This document shows positions 11,735 to 22,865 of a stretch of 64,000 nucleotides of DNA, piece after piece. Within the stretch, counting starts at the first letter, position 1; each line of letters starts with the position of its first letter. The notes beneath the pieces are model-generated. The model saw only the letters and a list, made by a program, of their open reading frames with translations, was not told the origin of the DNA and did no database searches. Both the position numbers and the translations under genes were made by a program. This DNA is from Lamellibrachia satsuma (lineage: Eukaryota; Annelida; Polychaeta; Sabellida; Siboglinidae), in contig BSQZ01000107.1 in the NCBI GenBank assembly GCA_033239005.1, positions 1,014,501 through 1,078,500 of the forward strand. The letters are read 5' to 3'.

Positions 11735-11900
11735 ACAATTTAGTTTTAATTAGTGTGCTACGTTAGCCTTGAATAAGGCTGTTTTTGTGATCAAAAGAAC
11801 ACTTTAGGCTAAAAATCCTGCCACCTAGCGAATACGGAGAACACTGTGTAACAAAACAACGAAGTGAGTGTGTACTAATTTACGCTAAAGTCCTGCTGTT

Positions 11901-12299
11901 AATTCCTTTTTACCGAAAACGTTGACTACCACTATGTCATATATTACCTTATGTATGTAATTTAAGTAAATAAATCACTTTATCTTATATATATATATAA
12001 ATGAAATGTTTTTTTTAGTTCTATTAAAGGAATGACAAAAACTCATATTTGCATTTCTACAATGGCAACATTTATCTAGAATTTAATCAAATGATAATTC
12101 GAACTTACACTGTCCAACTTGCCTGCCACAAATGTGCATATTTTGGCCAATGAAAATCAACTATTTGTTAATTATTTTCAAACTGTTCTGTTGTTTTGAA
12201 TGACTAACCCTGGAATGTGGTCACTGATTATTATTCCTGGATATATCCTGGTGCTTAAGCACTGATCTATAATGATCTATTCATCAGACAAGGTTTATT
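11901..12299. other. Unassigned AT-rich intron
   Basis: I see no coding or structural signal beyond a short (AT)n run near 11988. Confidence 0.4.
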
Positions 12300-12620
12300 C
12301 ACTGAAAAAGTTAAAAGAATCAACCGATTAGGATTCCCAATGTTAAGACAAATGTCGGAACTAGAGCTTTTTTAGTTGCTGCACCGACTCTGTGGAACTC
12401 ACTCCTGTTAGTGTTAAGTCTGTAGGAAATATAGCAACATTTCCCCGTAAACTAAAATCCCACCTGTTTCAAGTTACTTATCCTCTATAGCTCCCCAGCG
12501 TACCAATCCAACTGTTTACAACTGGAACTACTTATCGATTATGAACTACTTAACCCCTTTTGTTTTGGTGCCCTGCTGAGCTTGGGTTTCCCGAGGATTT
12601 TAGCACAATAGAAGTATTTT
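12300..12620 (+). mobile_element. L2-like LINE 3' end, decayed
   Basis: The + strand reads, with one frame change, 'KTNVGTRAFLVAAPTLWNSL' and then 'SVKSVGNIATF' and 'KLKSHLFQVTYPL' before a stop at about 12489. The pattern 'RxFxVAAPxLWNSLP...FKxxLKxHLF' is the C-terminal end of many L2/CR1-group polymerases. Only the last about 60 residues remain. Downstream is a short 3' tail. Confidence 0.6.
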
Positions 12621-12631
12621 ATATATTATTA

Positions 12632-12700
12632 TATTAACCCTAACTACGAAGCCAAACCATATATCTAACCCAAAGCCTAACCCTAAACCTTACATACTTA
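12632..12700. repeat. Degenerate CCTAAC-type (telomere-like) repeats
   Basis: Interrupted CTAACCC-like units (for example AACCCAAAGCCTAACCCTAA) occur here. A similar tract in the opposite orientation is at 52203-52265. They are too degenerate to be a true telomere. Confidence 0.45.
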
Positions 12701-12710
12701 TATCATCCAC

Positions 12711-13290
12711 TTAATGTGGTGACGTGATGATTTCCTTCCAGTGGTTTCGGATCTTCATTGCAGTTAGTAAATTTCTCCCATTGAGGTTCGTGTCTTTCTC
12801 TATGATGCCTCGCAGAGTTGTTGTTTGTTGACCTCTTCTCCGAGGGCCGTCGGGCTTCCAGAACAGGACTTTGTTGGCTACTTCGTCATGACTCATCACA
12901 TGACCTGCCGTATGTAGATGCTGTTATCTCACGATGGTGGTGATCCATTGGAGGGAGCCGTACAGTTGTTGACTGGTCATGTGATTGTGCCATGACATGT
13001 TTAGAGTTTTCCGCAGCATTCTAGTGTAGGTGTCATCCAGAGCATGTTCTGCTGTTTGTGTTAGTGACCATGAATTGCATCCATATATAAGCATCGGTTC
13101 GATCGTTGTCCTGAAAATCTTCAGGTGAGTGGTGAGTGGTGAGTCTGCTAATGGGCGCTCTCCAAACTTTGTCAAGGATGTGAACAGCTCCCCGTGCCTG
13201 GGATTTTGTACATTGGATGTCATATTGTTGGTGTGTGTACGATCCAAGATATTTTAAATCCTGTACTTTCTCAATCAGTTTTAGCTCCAA
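12711..13290 (-). mobile_element. LINE polymerase C-terminal fragment (RTE/Jockey-like)
   Basis: Minus-strand frames 12924-13247 and 12711-12899 read 'TTIEPMLIYGCNSWSLT', 'DTYTRMLRKTLNMSW', 'QLYGSL' and then 'PDGPRRRGQ' and 'RNHWKEI'. The order 'LYGxxSWxLT...TRMLR...LYG.....RRRG' is the C-terminal region of LINEs related to RTE/Jockey types. The catalytic core is missing and the frame is broken. Confidence 0.65.
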
Positions 13291-14233
13291 CTACGCTGCA
13301 TATGTATTATTAAATGGTACACTTGCATGTTTATTATCATTTTGCAGTAGACAAATTATATATAACATGGTTACAATAATCTGATGGTATAACAAATTTT
13401 GTTTTAACTCCTGAGATATATTATGGTATGACAAAAATCCCTTAGCAAGCAGGCAGTAAACTACATGTTTGATTATACTTCAGCAACTAGCATAATATTT
13501 ATTGGCAGGGCTAGAACTGAAGCATTTACTTTTTATTCAAAGTTTTCCTGATCCTGGGTGATGGATGCATTTGTGATCCTATGTGATGGAGGTGGTTTTT
13601 GATGAAAACCTTTTTTAAAATTATGTCTATGCAGAATAACAACGTAAATCCAGTGTAGAGTGAAATAGGCCAAATCGGTGACATTTAATTCATTAATCAC
13701 GAGCTAGCAATTATGCAACCGTCCACCATCAAAATGACATACATCATCACAGCAAGCATGCTGGCCCCCAAATGTTGTGTGCGAGTAACATCTAAAATTC
13801 ACAGATGTATTTTGCCCAACTACCAAACATTGATAACGATGCAATTCACACTGTGTATATCTGTATATGTGACCGACTCCCACCCAAAAAACCTTCAAAA
13901 AATATGCCTGCAGTTATGTCAGTACAGTTCAAACAATTTTATTGTGAAAAAATCTCATCTTGTAAAGAGAAAAACACGTCTTTTATTTTTATTTTACCCG
14001 TCGTCGTTAGACATTTGCCCTTCTTCAAGACGGACAGACGGGTCCCTGACTGAGGGCTTGGAAGGAACTGATCATTGTTCTTGAATCTGTTTCTTGTCAT
14101 ACTGAAGAAATTATTACTGTCTTGTTGATTGTTGATCTCCAGTGTGTATAATACTATCGAGCGATTTGATACTTTTGTAAGACTGCATAATGAATATATA
14201 TAAGTAATAATGTTATGGAACTTTGTCTTTTAG
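13291..14233. other. Intron; holds a single copy of a dispersed unit near 14009-14055
   Basis: No coding exon is recognised. At 14009-14055 the sequence AGACGGACAGACGGGTCCCT and its flanks match the 47-bp minisatellite unit at 42190-42740. From 14097 to 14233 the intron matches 14990-15115, the flank of the next linker exon. Confidence 0.5.
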
Positions 14234-14284
14234 GGAAAACTCAGAGGTCAAAGAAACGTCGTCTAAAGGAAAGTGAAGCAGAAG
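14234..14284 (+). CDS. Linker exon 3, basic type
   Basis: A 51-bp exon between 'tttgtcttttag' and GAAG|gtaattta encodes KTQRSKKRRLKESEAE in phase 1 at both ends. The KKRR block resembles a monopartite nuclear localisation signal. It is a paralogue of the exons at 15116 and 21498, and more distantly of 7310. Its downstream intron start ('acagctttgtattattgataattgcagttcc') is shared with those copies. Confidence 0.6.
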
Positions 14285-15115
14285 GTAATTTACCAACACT
14301 ACAGCTTTGTATTATTGATAATTGCAGTTCCAATACAATATTCCTCAATTATGAGACTGATTATAGCAACATAAAAAAATTATGTCACATTACTTTTTCT
14401 TCATCTATATCATTATATCCACGCAATTATCTTTCTTATTGTTGACAAATAGTTGCACGGAATGTGTATAATTGATTAGGTTTGTGAAATGAAATACATA
14501 CATTTTTATTTTTTGGTGTTATCAATTCATTTTATTTTAACCTAATTTGAAACTAATGTATTTTTATACAAATTTGCGACAAATAGTTGCATCCAGTACA
14601 TTGCCAAAACTCAAATCATGAAATCTGCAGAAACGTGTGTAACATAGTACCATGTCACGGTCATAATAATAATGAGAAACCTTGTCTTAGAGAGGACGTA
14701 AGGGTGACAGAAAAGGAGAGTACACACCTCTAGTCTACATAATAATATCAATTGATTTTAAATGAAACTGCATAGAAAATATAAATTAGTAATATTATTC
14801 TGGTAATAATATCTCATTTGGTGCAACCTCGACTGTCAAAAAGAGGTATCATCCAGAACCAGTGGATTCACATTCTCAAAATTGTAATATTCTTCCACTA
14901 ACACTTGTAACATATTTACTGTTGTAGGTTGTGGTACTTAACAGAGAAAACATGATGGCACTGATAATTTTTCTTGTATATATTTATCAACATACTCAAG
15001 CAATTGTTACTGTCTTGTTGATTGCTGACCTCCAGTGTATGTGATACCATCAAGCGATTTGATATATTTGTGAGACCGCAAGTAAGTAATAATATTATGG
15101 AACTATATCTTTTAG

Positions 15116-15166
15116 AGCAAACTCGAAGGTCAAAGAAGCGTCGTCTGGAGGAAAGAAAAGCAGAAG
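15116..15166 (+). CDS. Linker exon 4, basic type
   Basis: This 51-bp exon (acceptor atatcttttag, donor GAAG|gtaatt) encodes QTRRSKKRRLEERKAE, phase 1 on both sides. It is identical in the second copy of the segmental duplication at 21498. The KKRR basic cluster is conserved relative to exon 3, which argues for some constraint. Confidence 0.65.
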
Positions 15167-15327
15167 GTAATTTACCTGCACTAGTGCTTTGTATTATTTA
15201 TAATTGCAGTTCCAATACAGTATTCCTCAAATATGAAACTGATTATAGCAACGTAACAAAATTATGTCACATGACTTTGCTTCGTCTGTATAATTATATC
15301 CATGCAATTGTAACTCTCTTTCAACAG

Positions 15328-15373
15328 TCAAAAAAGCTTTGTGCAGAAAAATTGCAGTGACACTTCTCTAAAG
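15328..15373 (+). pseudogene. Decayed linker exon
   Basis: Lies between 'ctttcaacag' and TAAAG|gtaatttt, with the same downstream intron context as true linker exons. In phase 1 it reads into a TAA, and its 46-bp length breaks the 3n rule. It is a dead exon copy; an identical one lies at 21710-21755. Confidence 0.45.
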
Positions 15374-15879
15374 GTAATTTTTTCCACTAATTTGTAGAAT
15401 ATTTACAATTGCAGAGTCAGTAGAATATTTCTTGCATGTGAAAAATATAATAATAACAGACCACAGTTATTATCATGGATGATTTTGTTGTTTCTGTTTC
15501 TAATTGTATCTTAAAATTTGTAACTACCTCATTAATTATTGACCTCTAGTGTACACACAGTACCATCAACTGATTTTATGTGAGACTGCACTGCGGGAAT
15601 CAATTAGTAATACTAATTACTACTATTGTCCAGAAAAAATTAAGCCATTGTTCTGCAAAGATAGTTTTCTTCTATTTAAAATTTGCTGAGACAAGACAGT
15701 GCACAGATATTGTAGAACAGATTAGTTCATTGTGCACATACATATTAGTCACAGTTTGGTGTAGTACATGTTTTGGACATTCATTGAACACATTTTTTGT
15801 TACATAACTGATGTTGGTATAACTGAATCATGGGCCAACAGATATAACAGATGCTGAATTAGGACTGACAGGATACGTA

Positions 15880-17331
15880 ATGTTTAGGAAAGATCGAATA
15901 GAAAGAAGGGGCGGGGGAGTTATTTTATATGTTAAAGAATCTATTCAGGCTTATGAAATAAAACTAGAAAGGGAAGCAGATTGCGATGAAGCTGTTTGGT
16001 GCAAAATTGTTTCAGGAAATTCAAAATTAACTATTGGATTAGTTTACCGAAGTCCAAACATAAACGAAGAGGACAACACTAAAAAAAAAAACACTATAAA
16101 GGAAGTTAGTAAAGGGGAATGTATCATAATGGGAGATTTTAACCATGGACACATACAATGGAATTCTCTAGAGAGCACAGGGATTGAGGACCAACAATTT
16201 CTATTTTTAATTCAGGATAGCTTTCTTACTCAGCACGTGCTAGAACCAACCAGGAGAGAAAATGTATTAGATATAGTTTTGTCATCACAAAAAGAATTAG
16301 TGGACAATGTAAAAATATTTGAACCATTGGGTAACAGTGATCATAATCAAATACATTTTGACATCAATGTAAAATCAGAAAGCAAAAATAAGAAAACGTA
16401 CAAGAGAAACTTCCACAAAGGTAACTACAAAGATATGAGAAAATACTTAGCAAAGCTAGATTGGAATAACATGCTGATGAATAAGACCGCAATTGAATGT
16501 TGGAATATTCTAAAATATGAAATTGAGAGTGTCATCGATAAATTTGTTCCCTTCCAAAAACAAGGAAAACAGTGTAGAAAGAAACACTTGTCAAAAGAGG
16601 CTATTAGAAAAATAATGTTAAAACAAACTATGTGGAGGGTTTATAGGCGTACCAGAAAGGAAGAAGACTATGCAAATTACAAAGAGGCACTTAATACAGC
16701 TACAACTACAACAGGGATTGAGGACCAACAATTTCTATTTTTAATTCAGGATAGCTTTCTTACTCAGCACGTGCTAGAACCAACCAGGAGAGAAAATGTA
16801 TTAGATATAGTTTTGTCATCACAAAAAGAATTAGTGGACAATGTAAAAATATTTGAACCATTGGGTAACAGTGATCATAATCAAATACATTTTGACATCA
16901 ATGTAAAATCAGAAAGCAAAAATAAGAAAACGTACAAGAGAAACTTCCACAAAGGTAACTACAAAGATATGAGAAAATACTTAGCAAAGCTAGATTGGAA
17001 TAACATGCTGATGAATAAGACCGCAATTGAATGTTGGAATATTCTAAAATATGAAATTGAGAGTGTCATCGATAAATTTGTTCCCTTCCAAAAACAAGGA
17101 AAACAGTGTAGAAAGAAACACTTGTCAAAAGAGGCTATTAGAAAAATAATGTTAAAACAAACTATGTGGAGGGTTTATAGGCGTACCAGAAAGGAAGAAG
17201 ACTATGCAAATTACAAAGAGGCACTTAATACAGCTACAACTGAAATCAGACAATCTAAAAGAAGCTATGAGCAAAAACTAGCATGTAACATAAAAAATGA
17301 CCAAGAGTTTTTATGCATATGTCAGGAGTAA
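15880..17331 (+). pseudogene. CR1 ORF2 endonuclease part with in-frame duplication
   Basis: A 483-codon frame covers the endonuclease from 'MFRKDRIERRGGGVILYV' onward ('MGDFNHGHIQWNS', 'GNSDHNQIHF') and the linker to 'SYEQKLACNIKND'. Residues from 'TGIEDQQFLFLIQ' to 'YKEALNTATT' (178 residues) occur twice in tandem, so the second half of the endonuclease, including the SDH motif, is present twice. A frameshift in the run of A residues near 17293 ends the frame before the RT. Confidence 0.9.
16177..17244 (+). repeat. 534-bp perfect tandem duplication
   Basis: Unit 1 is 16177-16710 and unit 2 is 16711-17244, starting ACAGGGATTGAGGACCAACA in both. I found no differences on reading. 534 is 178 codons, so the frame continues through both. 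The other CR1 copies have one unit only. Confidence 0.9.
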
Positions 17332-17399
17332 ACAAAACGTACAAGACAAGGTTGGACCTCTAGAAGACAGTGCTGGAAATATAATATCACGGGTTTTTA

Positions 17400-18248
17400 A
17401 TGGCGGAAGACCTAAATGGTTACTTCAGTTCAGTGTTTACCAAAGAAGATATTAGTTCATTACCAGTTGCTGATGCTAAATTTCAGGAGGCTAAATCTGA
17501 ATATTTAGGTCCGTTAGTTGTAACTCCAGAATTGGTAGCTAAGAAAATAAAGGCAATGAAGGATAACAAATCACTGGGAGTGGATGGGATTCCTCCAAAA
17601 TTACTAATGGAAACAGTAGAACAAATCAGTATACCACTTGCAATAGTATTCAACTTGTCATTAAAAGAGGGAGTTGTTCCGTTTGAATGGAAAGAAGCAA
17701 ACATCATACCATTATTTAAAAAGGGTTCGAGAAATAAGTCAGAGAATTACAGACCAGTGAGTTTAACGTCAGTGATTTGTAAATTATTAGAAAGGTTAAT
17801 TAAAGACCATATGGTGGACTTCCTCGTTAAGCATAAATTATTAAATTCGTCTCAACATGGATTCCTTAAAGCGAGGTCATGCTTCACAAATATGTTATGT
17901 TTTTTGGAAGAAATAACTAAGTGGATAGACATGGGATCGCCAGTAGATATTATCTACTTAGATTTTCAGAAAGCTTTTGACAAAGTGCCACATCAAAGAT
18001 TACTACTTAAATTAAAAGCCCATGGTATCGGGGATAGCATAACTGACTGGATAGAACAATGGCTGACTGACAGAAGGCAACGAGTTGTAGTAGATGGAGA
18101 AGTTTCAAATTGGAAACCTCAAGGATCAGTATTAGCACCTATATTATTCTTAATATATATCAATGACTTGGACGACAATATAACAAGTAACGTACTGAAA
18201 TTTGCGGATGACACAAAACTGTTTAGAAAGGTTAATACTGATGGGTGA
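17400..18248 (+). pseudogene. CR1 ORF2 RT fingers and palm
   Basis: This frame starts 'MAEDLNGYFSSVF' and contains 'GVDGIPPKLL', 'NYRPVSLTSVICKLLE', 'HGFLKARS', 'IIYLDFQKAFDKVPHQ', 'KPQGSVLAPILFLIYIND' and 'FADDTKLF'. The 'SGVPQG' block is shortened to 'KPQG' by a small deletion. It ends near 18248 by a frameshift and overlaps the next piece. Confidence 0.9.
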
Positions 18249-19011
18249 TAAACAACATTTACAAAACGATCTAGACAGATTAGTGAAATGGTCTGAGAAA
18301 TGGCAGATGTTGTTCAATTTTGGGAAATGTAAATGCCTACATACAGGACATGGGAACTTGAATGTAAACTATAAAATGGGAGATACTGTTCTGGGTACTA
18401 CCGTAAAAGAAAAGGACTTAGGAGTTACAATAAGCGGTGATATGAAAGTTTCAGAGCAGTGTGGTATTGCAGCTTCAAAGGGTAATAAAATTCTTGGATT
18501 GATTAGAAGAAACATAACATACAAGGGAAAAAAGTTAATTATACCTCTTTATAAAGCAATAGGTAGACCTCATTTAGAATATTGTATACAAGCATGGAGA
18601 CCATATCGTAAGAAGGATATAGATACGCTTGAACGCATACAAAGGAGAGCAACTAAAATGATTCCAGAACTGAGAGACCTTAGTTATGAAGAACGCCTGA
18701 AAGAATGTGGTTTAACAACTCTAGAGACAAGGAGGTTAAGAGGAGATCAGATTGAAGTTTTTAAGATATTGAATGGGTATGAAAATATTGATAGAAATAT
18801 GTTTTTCTCACTCAAGAAGGATAGCAGAACTAGAGGACATGAGGTAAAATTAGTAAAGGATCAATATAGATTGGACATCAGGAAGCACTCGTTCTCACAG
18901 AGGACAATAAATGAATGGAACAAATTGTCTACAGATTGTGTAACTGCTAGCAGCGTGAATATGTTTAAAAACAAGGTTGACACATATCTCAGGAGGGTGG
19001 GTTATAAGTAG
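18202..19011 (+). pseudogene. CR1 ORF2 RT thumb and C-terminus
   Basis: It continues with 'DKQHLQNDLDRLVKWSEKWQ', 'GVTISGDMKVSEQC', 'EYCIQAWRPYRKKDIDTLER' and 'SFSQRTINEWNKLS', and ends 'RRVGYK' then stop, as in the copy at 7726-8631. Together with the previous two pieces this is one polymerase interrupted by two frame changes. Confidence 0.9.
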
Positions 19012-19107
19012 ATGAACATTGTTGGACTCTCGATAAGCCAATGGCTTCCTTGTCTACTTGCCATCTGGGCCTTTTGCTTGGATGGCAAATCTTGTTAAAT
19101 CTTGTTA

Positions 19108-19366
19108 CAATGATTTACGATAATGTAATAGGTAATTCTCCAAATAGTGTTCTCTTTCGGTGTAGAAATCACAGTCAGAAAATATTATGTGGTGGTTAAG
19201 ATGAATGCTCACCTGTCAGATGAAGACGGACTGAGTGGACATAGCTGAATCAGGGAGATTCGTATAATTTCAGGGGTATGTTAGTCATGACGTAATCTTA
19301 ATTTTGTCACTGATATTATGGACAAATTACCAGCTTGTATGTATCTAGATGGTACGTAGGTGTGTG

Positions 19367-19402
<36 letters not shown>

Positions 19403-19646
19403 ACAATTCACCAGAGAAAAACGCGTATAGATACATGATCTAACAAAAAATACAGCTTTACACATATATAATATGTGCTTGTTTAGTATGTTGTGGAGAA
19501 AGAATGGCAATCGGCAACAAATAGTTCAATGCATTGTGCTAGTAACAGGGCTGACACCTTCAACCTGGTCATCACAGAAATATTACCTTCAGCAATCAAA
19601 ATAACATACGTGAGCGGGGTGATGAATGTTTGCTGCATATGCATAG
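19108..19646. other. Intron with a TGCG microsatellite
   Basis: The only structure seen is a (GTGC)n run at about 19366-19402, preceded by GTGTGT. No exon is evident. Confidence 0.5.
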
Positions 19647-20841
19647 CAGGGGTCGAAATTAAGAAATTTAACCCACTCGCCAGGGGGACTAGTAGCCTTA
19701 ATACGTGAATCATCCCCATGAAAAATCTCTAGTCCCCATTGTTGGTGAACATCGTCAAAATGCGACCTCTTTATGCAAATTTTTAGGGTGACCTGTAATG
19801 CTCCTTAAACATAAAATGAACAAGTAAATATAAATTTTGTAATTGACGATGCAACGTAATTGTTTTATTCAATTAGTACTAAATCAGATCCCGAGGTTCT
19901 GGACGTTGTCAACTGCTTGTCGTTGCCAATCTGTACCAGTTTCATGTCATCCACACAAAGTCTGTATAATATTATGGTCTTGAGTGTCTGGCAATGGCAT
20001 GTGCGTTCCAAAAAAGCTTATACATTTTGTAAAATGTCGCTTTTCCCAGTTGGTCCATCATCTTGTCTGCCACACTTAACCCTGTGTTGCTCTCTGCTTT
20101 CTCTCTTAAAGCCCATTTCATATGGTTTGCAGAACTATTGTGAGCTTTGATACTCTCCAATTTAAATACTGGGCAGCCGACGATAAAACTGCCTTCTTTC
20201 TCATACATATTTGCAGCAGTACTTACAAAACATTCTCGTGTTTAGTTCTGTCTCAGTGTTCTTCACAGTCCCGTCACTCCCCACCTTCAACGTTGACAAC
20301 AGCGTCGTCGTCACGCCGGTTAGCGTCGTTAAGCCGGACAGCGGCAACGGCAACGTCAGCGTGAGCGGCAACGCCAGCAGACAAACTTTTGTATACGAGC
20401 CATGAGAATTGCATTAGCCAGTGCGGCTGAAATTCTCGTTTCCTCTCACAAGCATCGTACCTACGCCTATGCGCAACTTTATCATCGGCGCTTAGTTTTC
20501 TTTTAGGGGGTTGGACCCCTTTTATGAAATTCCACACGATTTCGAAAGGAAACGCAGAAGTTTGTACCCGTGTGCACGGATTTTCGACTACGTTGAAACG
20601 AGTAGTGGCTGCTCGTTTATGAAATCAGATATATCGGGAACGAAGATTTAAAATTTTATTTTTCGATACATTTTGTTACGTTTATGTATGTACGACTAAT
20701 TCAAATTGCTTGCATTTATATTGTTACAAAAGAGTGGAAAATAGCTACTCGCCCGGGTGACTAGTGCAGGCCAAAGGTTACTCATCCCCAGGAATTTCTA
20801 CTCGCCTCAGGCAAGGGGGCGAGCGTTAAGTTCGATCCCTG
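19647..20841 (-). mobile_element. hAT transposon with perfect 8-bp target duplication
   Basis: The ends are CAGGGGTCGAAATTAA and, on the other strand, CAGGGATCGAACTTAA (14 of 16 match). Both are flanked by ATGCATAG (19639-19646 and 20842-20849). Subterminal 'CTCGCC' and 'GACTAGT' motifs occur at both ends. The minus strand carries remains of a hAT transposase N-terminus. It is internally deleted, since the catalytic region is missing. It lies between the two copies of the segmental duplication. Confidence 0.9.
19972..20537 (-). pseudogene. hAT transposase N-terminal remnant
   Basis: Two minus-strand frames are visible. 20274-20537 holds 'REFQPHWLMQFSWLVY', a Trp-rich block seen at the start of hAT/ZMYM-like transposases. 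19972-20208 holds 'EKEGSFIVGCPVFKLESIKAH' and 'SVADKMMDQLGKA' with 'KLFWNAHAIA'. Just upstream of the second frame another frame reads 'FCKYC', the expected first half of the zinc finger, so a frameshift separates it from 'GCPVFKLESIKAHNSS..H'. No catalytic DDE domain or dimerisation domain remains. Confidence 0.75.
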
Positions 20842-21497
20842 ATGCATAGGCTGTTAGATATATAAATGCTGTCACCTACCGTATAATTAGCAGCTACACG
20901 TGTCCGCAGATTTCCACCAGTTTCACATAATCGTGTTGGTAACATGGTGGACACCGGAGTGAGGGACATGGGTGTAAATTAATTGCCTAAACGCAAATCC
21001 CAAAATCAACAGAAACGTGTATAACATAGTACCACTTCACAGTCATAATAATAATGAGAAACCTTGTCTTAGAGAGGACGTAAGGGTGACAGAAAAGGAG
21101 AGTACACACCTCTAGTCTACATAATAATATCAATTGATTTTAAGTGAAACTGCATAGAAAAGATAAATTAGTAATATTATTCTGGTAATAATATCTCATT
21201 TGGTGCAACCTCGACTGTCAAAAAGAGGTATCATCCAGAACCAGTGGATTCACATTCTCAAAATTGTAATATTCTTCCACTAACACTTGTAACATATTTA
21301 CTGTTGTAGGTTGTGGTACTTAACAGAGAAAACATGATGGCACTGATAATTTTTCTTGTATATATTTATCAACATACTCAAGCAATTGTTACTGTCTTGT
21401 TGATTGCTGACCTCCAGTGTATGTGATACCATCAAGCGATTTGATATATTTGTGAGACCGCAAGTAAGTAATAATATTATGGAACTATATCTTTTAG

Positions 21498-21548
21498 AGC
21501 AAACTCGAAGGTCAAAGAAGCGTCGTCTGGAGGAAAGAAAAGCAGAAG
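21498..21548 (+). CDS. Linker exon 5, basic type
   Basis: Identical in sequence to linker exon 4 (15116-15166): QTRRSKKRRLEERKAE, phase 1 on both sides, donor gtaatt. It would join in frame to death domain 1 (G + GA gives Gly). Whether exons 3, 4 and 5 all enter one transcript cannot be told from sequence. Confidence 0.6.
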
Positions 21549-22192
21549 GTAATTTACCTGCACTAGTGCTTTGTATTATTTATAATTGCAGTTCCAATAC
21601 AGTATTCCTCAAATATGAAACTGATTATAGCAACGTAACAAAATTATGTCACATGACTTTGCTTCGTCTGTATAATTATATCCATGCAATTGTAACTCTC
21701 TTTCAACAGTCAAAAAAGCTTTGTGCAGAAAAATTGCAGTGACACTTCTCTAAAGGTAATTTTTTCCACTAATTTGTAGAATATTTACAATTGCAGAGTC
21801 AGTAGAATATTTCTTGCATGTGAAAAATATAATAATAACAGACCACAGTTATTATCATGGATGATTTTGTTGTTTCTGTTTCTAATTGTATCTTAAAATT
21901 TGTAACTACCTCATTAATTATTGACCTCTAGTGTACACACAGTACCATCAACTGATTTTATGTGAGACTGCACTGCGGGAATCAATTAGTAATACTAATT
22001 ACTACTATTGTCCAGAAAAAATTAAGCCATTGTTCTGCAAAGATAGTTTTCTTCTATTTAAAATTTGCTGAGACAAGACAGTGCACAGATATTGTAGAAC
22101 AGATTAGTTCATTGTGCACATACATATTAGTCACAGTTTGGTGTAGTACATGTTTTGGACATTCATTGAACACATTTTTGTTACATAACTGA

Positions 22193-22865
22193 TGTTGGTA
22201 TAACTGAATCATGGGCCAACAGATATAACAGATGCTGAATTAGGACTGACAGGATACGTAATGTTTAGGAAAGATCGAATAGAAAGAAGGGGCGGGGGAG
22301 TTATTTTATATGTTAAAGAATCTATTCAGGCTTATGAAATAAAACTAGAAAGGGAAGCAGATTGCGATGAAGCTGTTTGGTGCAAAATTGTTTCAGGAAA
22401 TTCAAAATTAACTATTGGATTAGTTTACCGAAGTCCAAACATAAACGAAGAGGACAACACAAAAATAAAAACGCTATAAAGGAAGTTAGTAAAGGGGAAT
22501 GTATCATAATGGGAGATTTTAACCATGGACACATACAATGGAATTCTCTAGAGCACAGGGATTGAGGACCAACAATTTCTATTTTTAATCCAGGATAGCT
22601 TTCTTACTCAGCACGTGCTAGAACCAACCAGGAGAGAAAATGTATTAGATATAGTTTTGTCATCACAAAAAGAATTAGTGGACAATGTAAAAATATTTGA
22701 ACCATTGGGTAACAGTGACCATAATCAAATACATTTTGACATCAATGTAAAATCAGAAAGCAAAAATAAGAAAACGTACAAGAGAAACTTCCACACAGGT
22801 AACTACAAAGATATGAGAAAATACTTAGCAAAGCTAGATTGGAATAACATGCTGATGAATAAGAC
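22193..22865 (+). mobile_element. CR1 family A, 5' part of ORF2, truncated at an inversion joint
   Basis: It reads the same endonuclease segment as 15812-16491 with small deletions (loss of 'AG' in 'GAGAGCACAGG' near 22552) and breaks at 22865 within 'NNMLMNKT'. The frames 22261-22479, 22377-22565 and 22615-22881 are pieces of one endonuclease. Confidence 0.85.

Larger units (their letters stand above)
7627..11900 (-). mobile_element. Near full-length CR1 LINE (family A reference copy)
   Basis: This copy carries a 5' untranslated region (about 11735-11900), ORF1 (10600-11734) and ORF2 (7726-10439). Its 3' tail (minus-strand reading) ends in tandem AAATCTTGTT AAATCTTGTTA. At least six more copies of the family occur in this window and share that tail. 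Both ORFs are broken, so it is not autonomous as read. It lies in the intron between linker exons 2 and 3, in antisense orientation to the host gene. Confidence 0.9.
14611..16491 (+). repeat. Segmental duplication, copy 1 (linker exon plus CR1 5' part)
   Basis: This block matches 20993-22865 at about 98% or better, with a spacing of about 6.38 kb. It includes the linker exon 15116-15166, its intronic flanks, and the 5' end of the CR1 insertion at 15812. Because the CR1 junction is identical in both copies, the LINE inserted before the duplication. Confidence 0.9.
15812..19107 (+). mobile_element. CR1 family A copy, 5'-truncated, with 534-bp tandem duplication
   Basis: The element starts within the endonuclease ('TESWAN'), runs through the reverse transcriptase and ends with the family tail CTTGTTAAATCTTGTTA at 19107. 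It is on the + strand, the same as the host gene. Inside, 16177-16710 is repeated exactly as 16711-17244. The frame breaks near 17330, 17400 and 18245. It is nearly identical to the copy at 7627-11900. Confidence 0.9.
20993..22865 (+). repeat. Segmental duplication, copy 2
   Basis: Counterpart of 14611-16491. It contains the linker exon 21498-21548, the dead exon 21710-21755 and the CR1 5' part. It lacks the 534-bp tandem duplication, so that event occurred only in copy 1. A one-base difference in a T run lies near 22179. Confidence 0.9.

Noticed and set aside
20820..20845. GTTCGATCCCT, resembling a tRNA T-loop
   Set aside because: It is part of the hAT inverted repeat; no cloverleaf or A/B boxes can be built around it.
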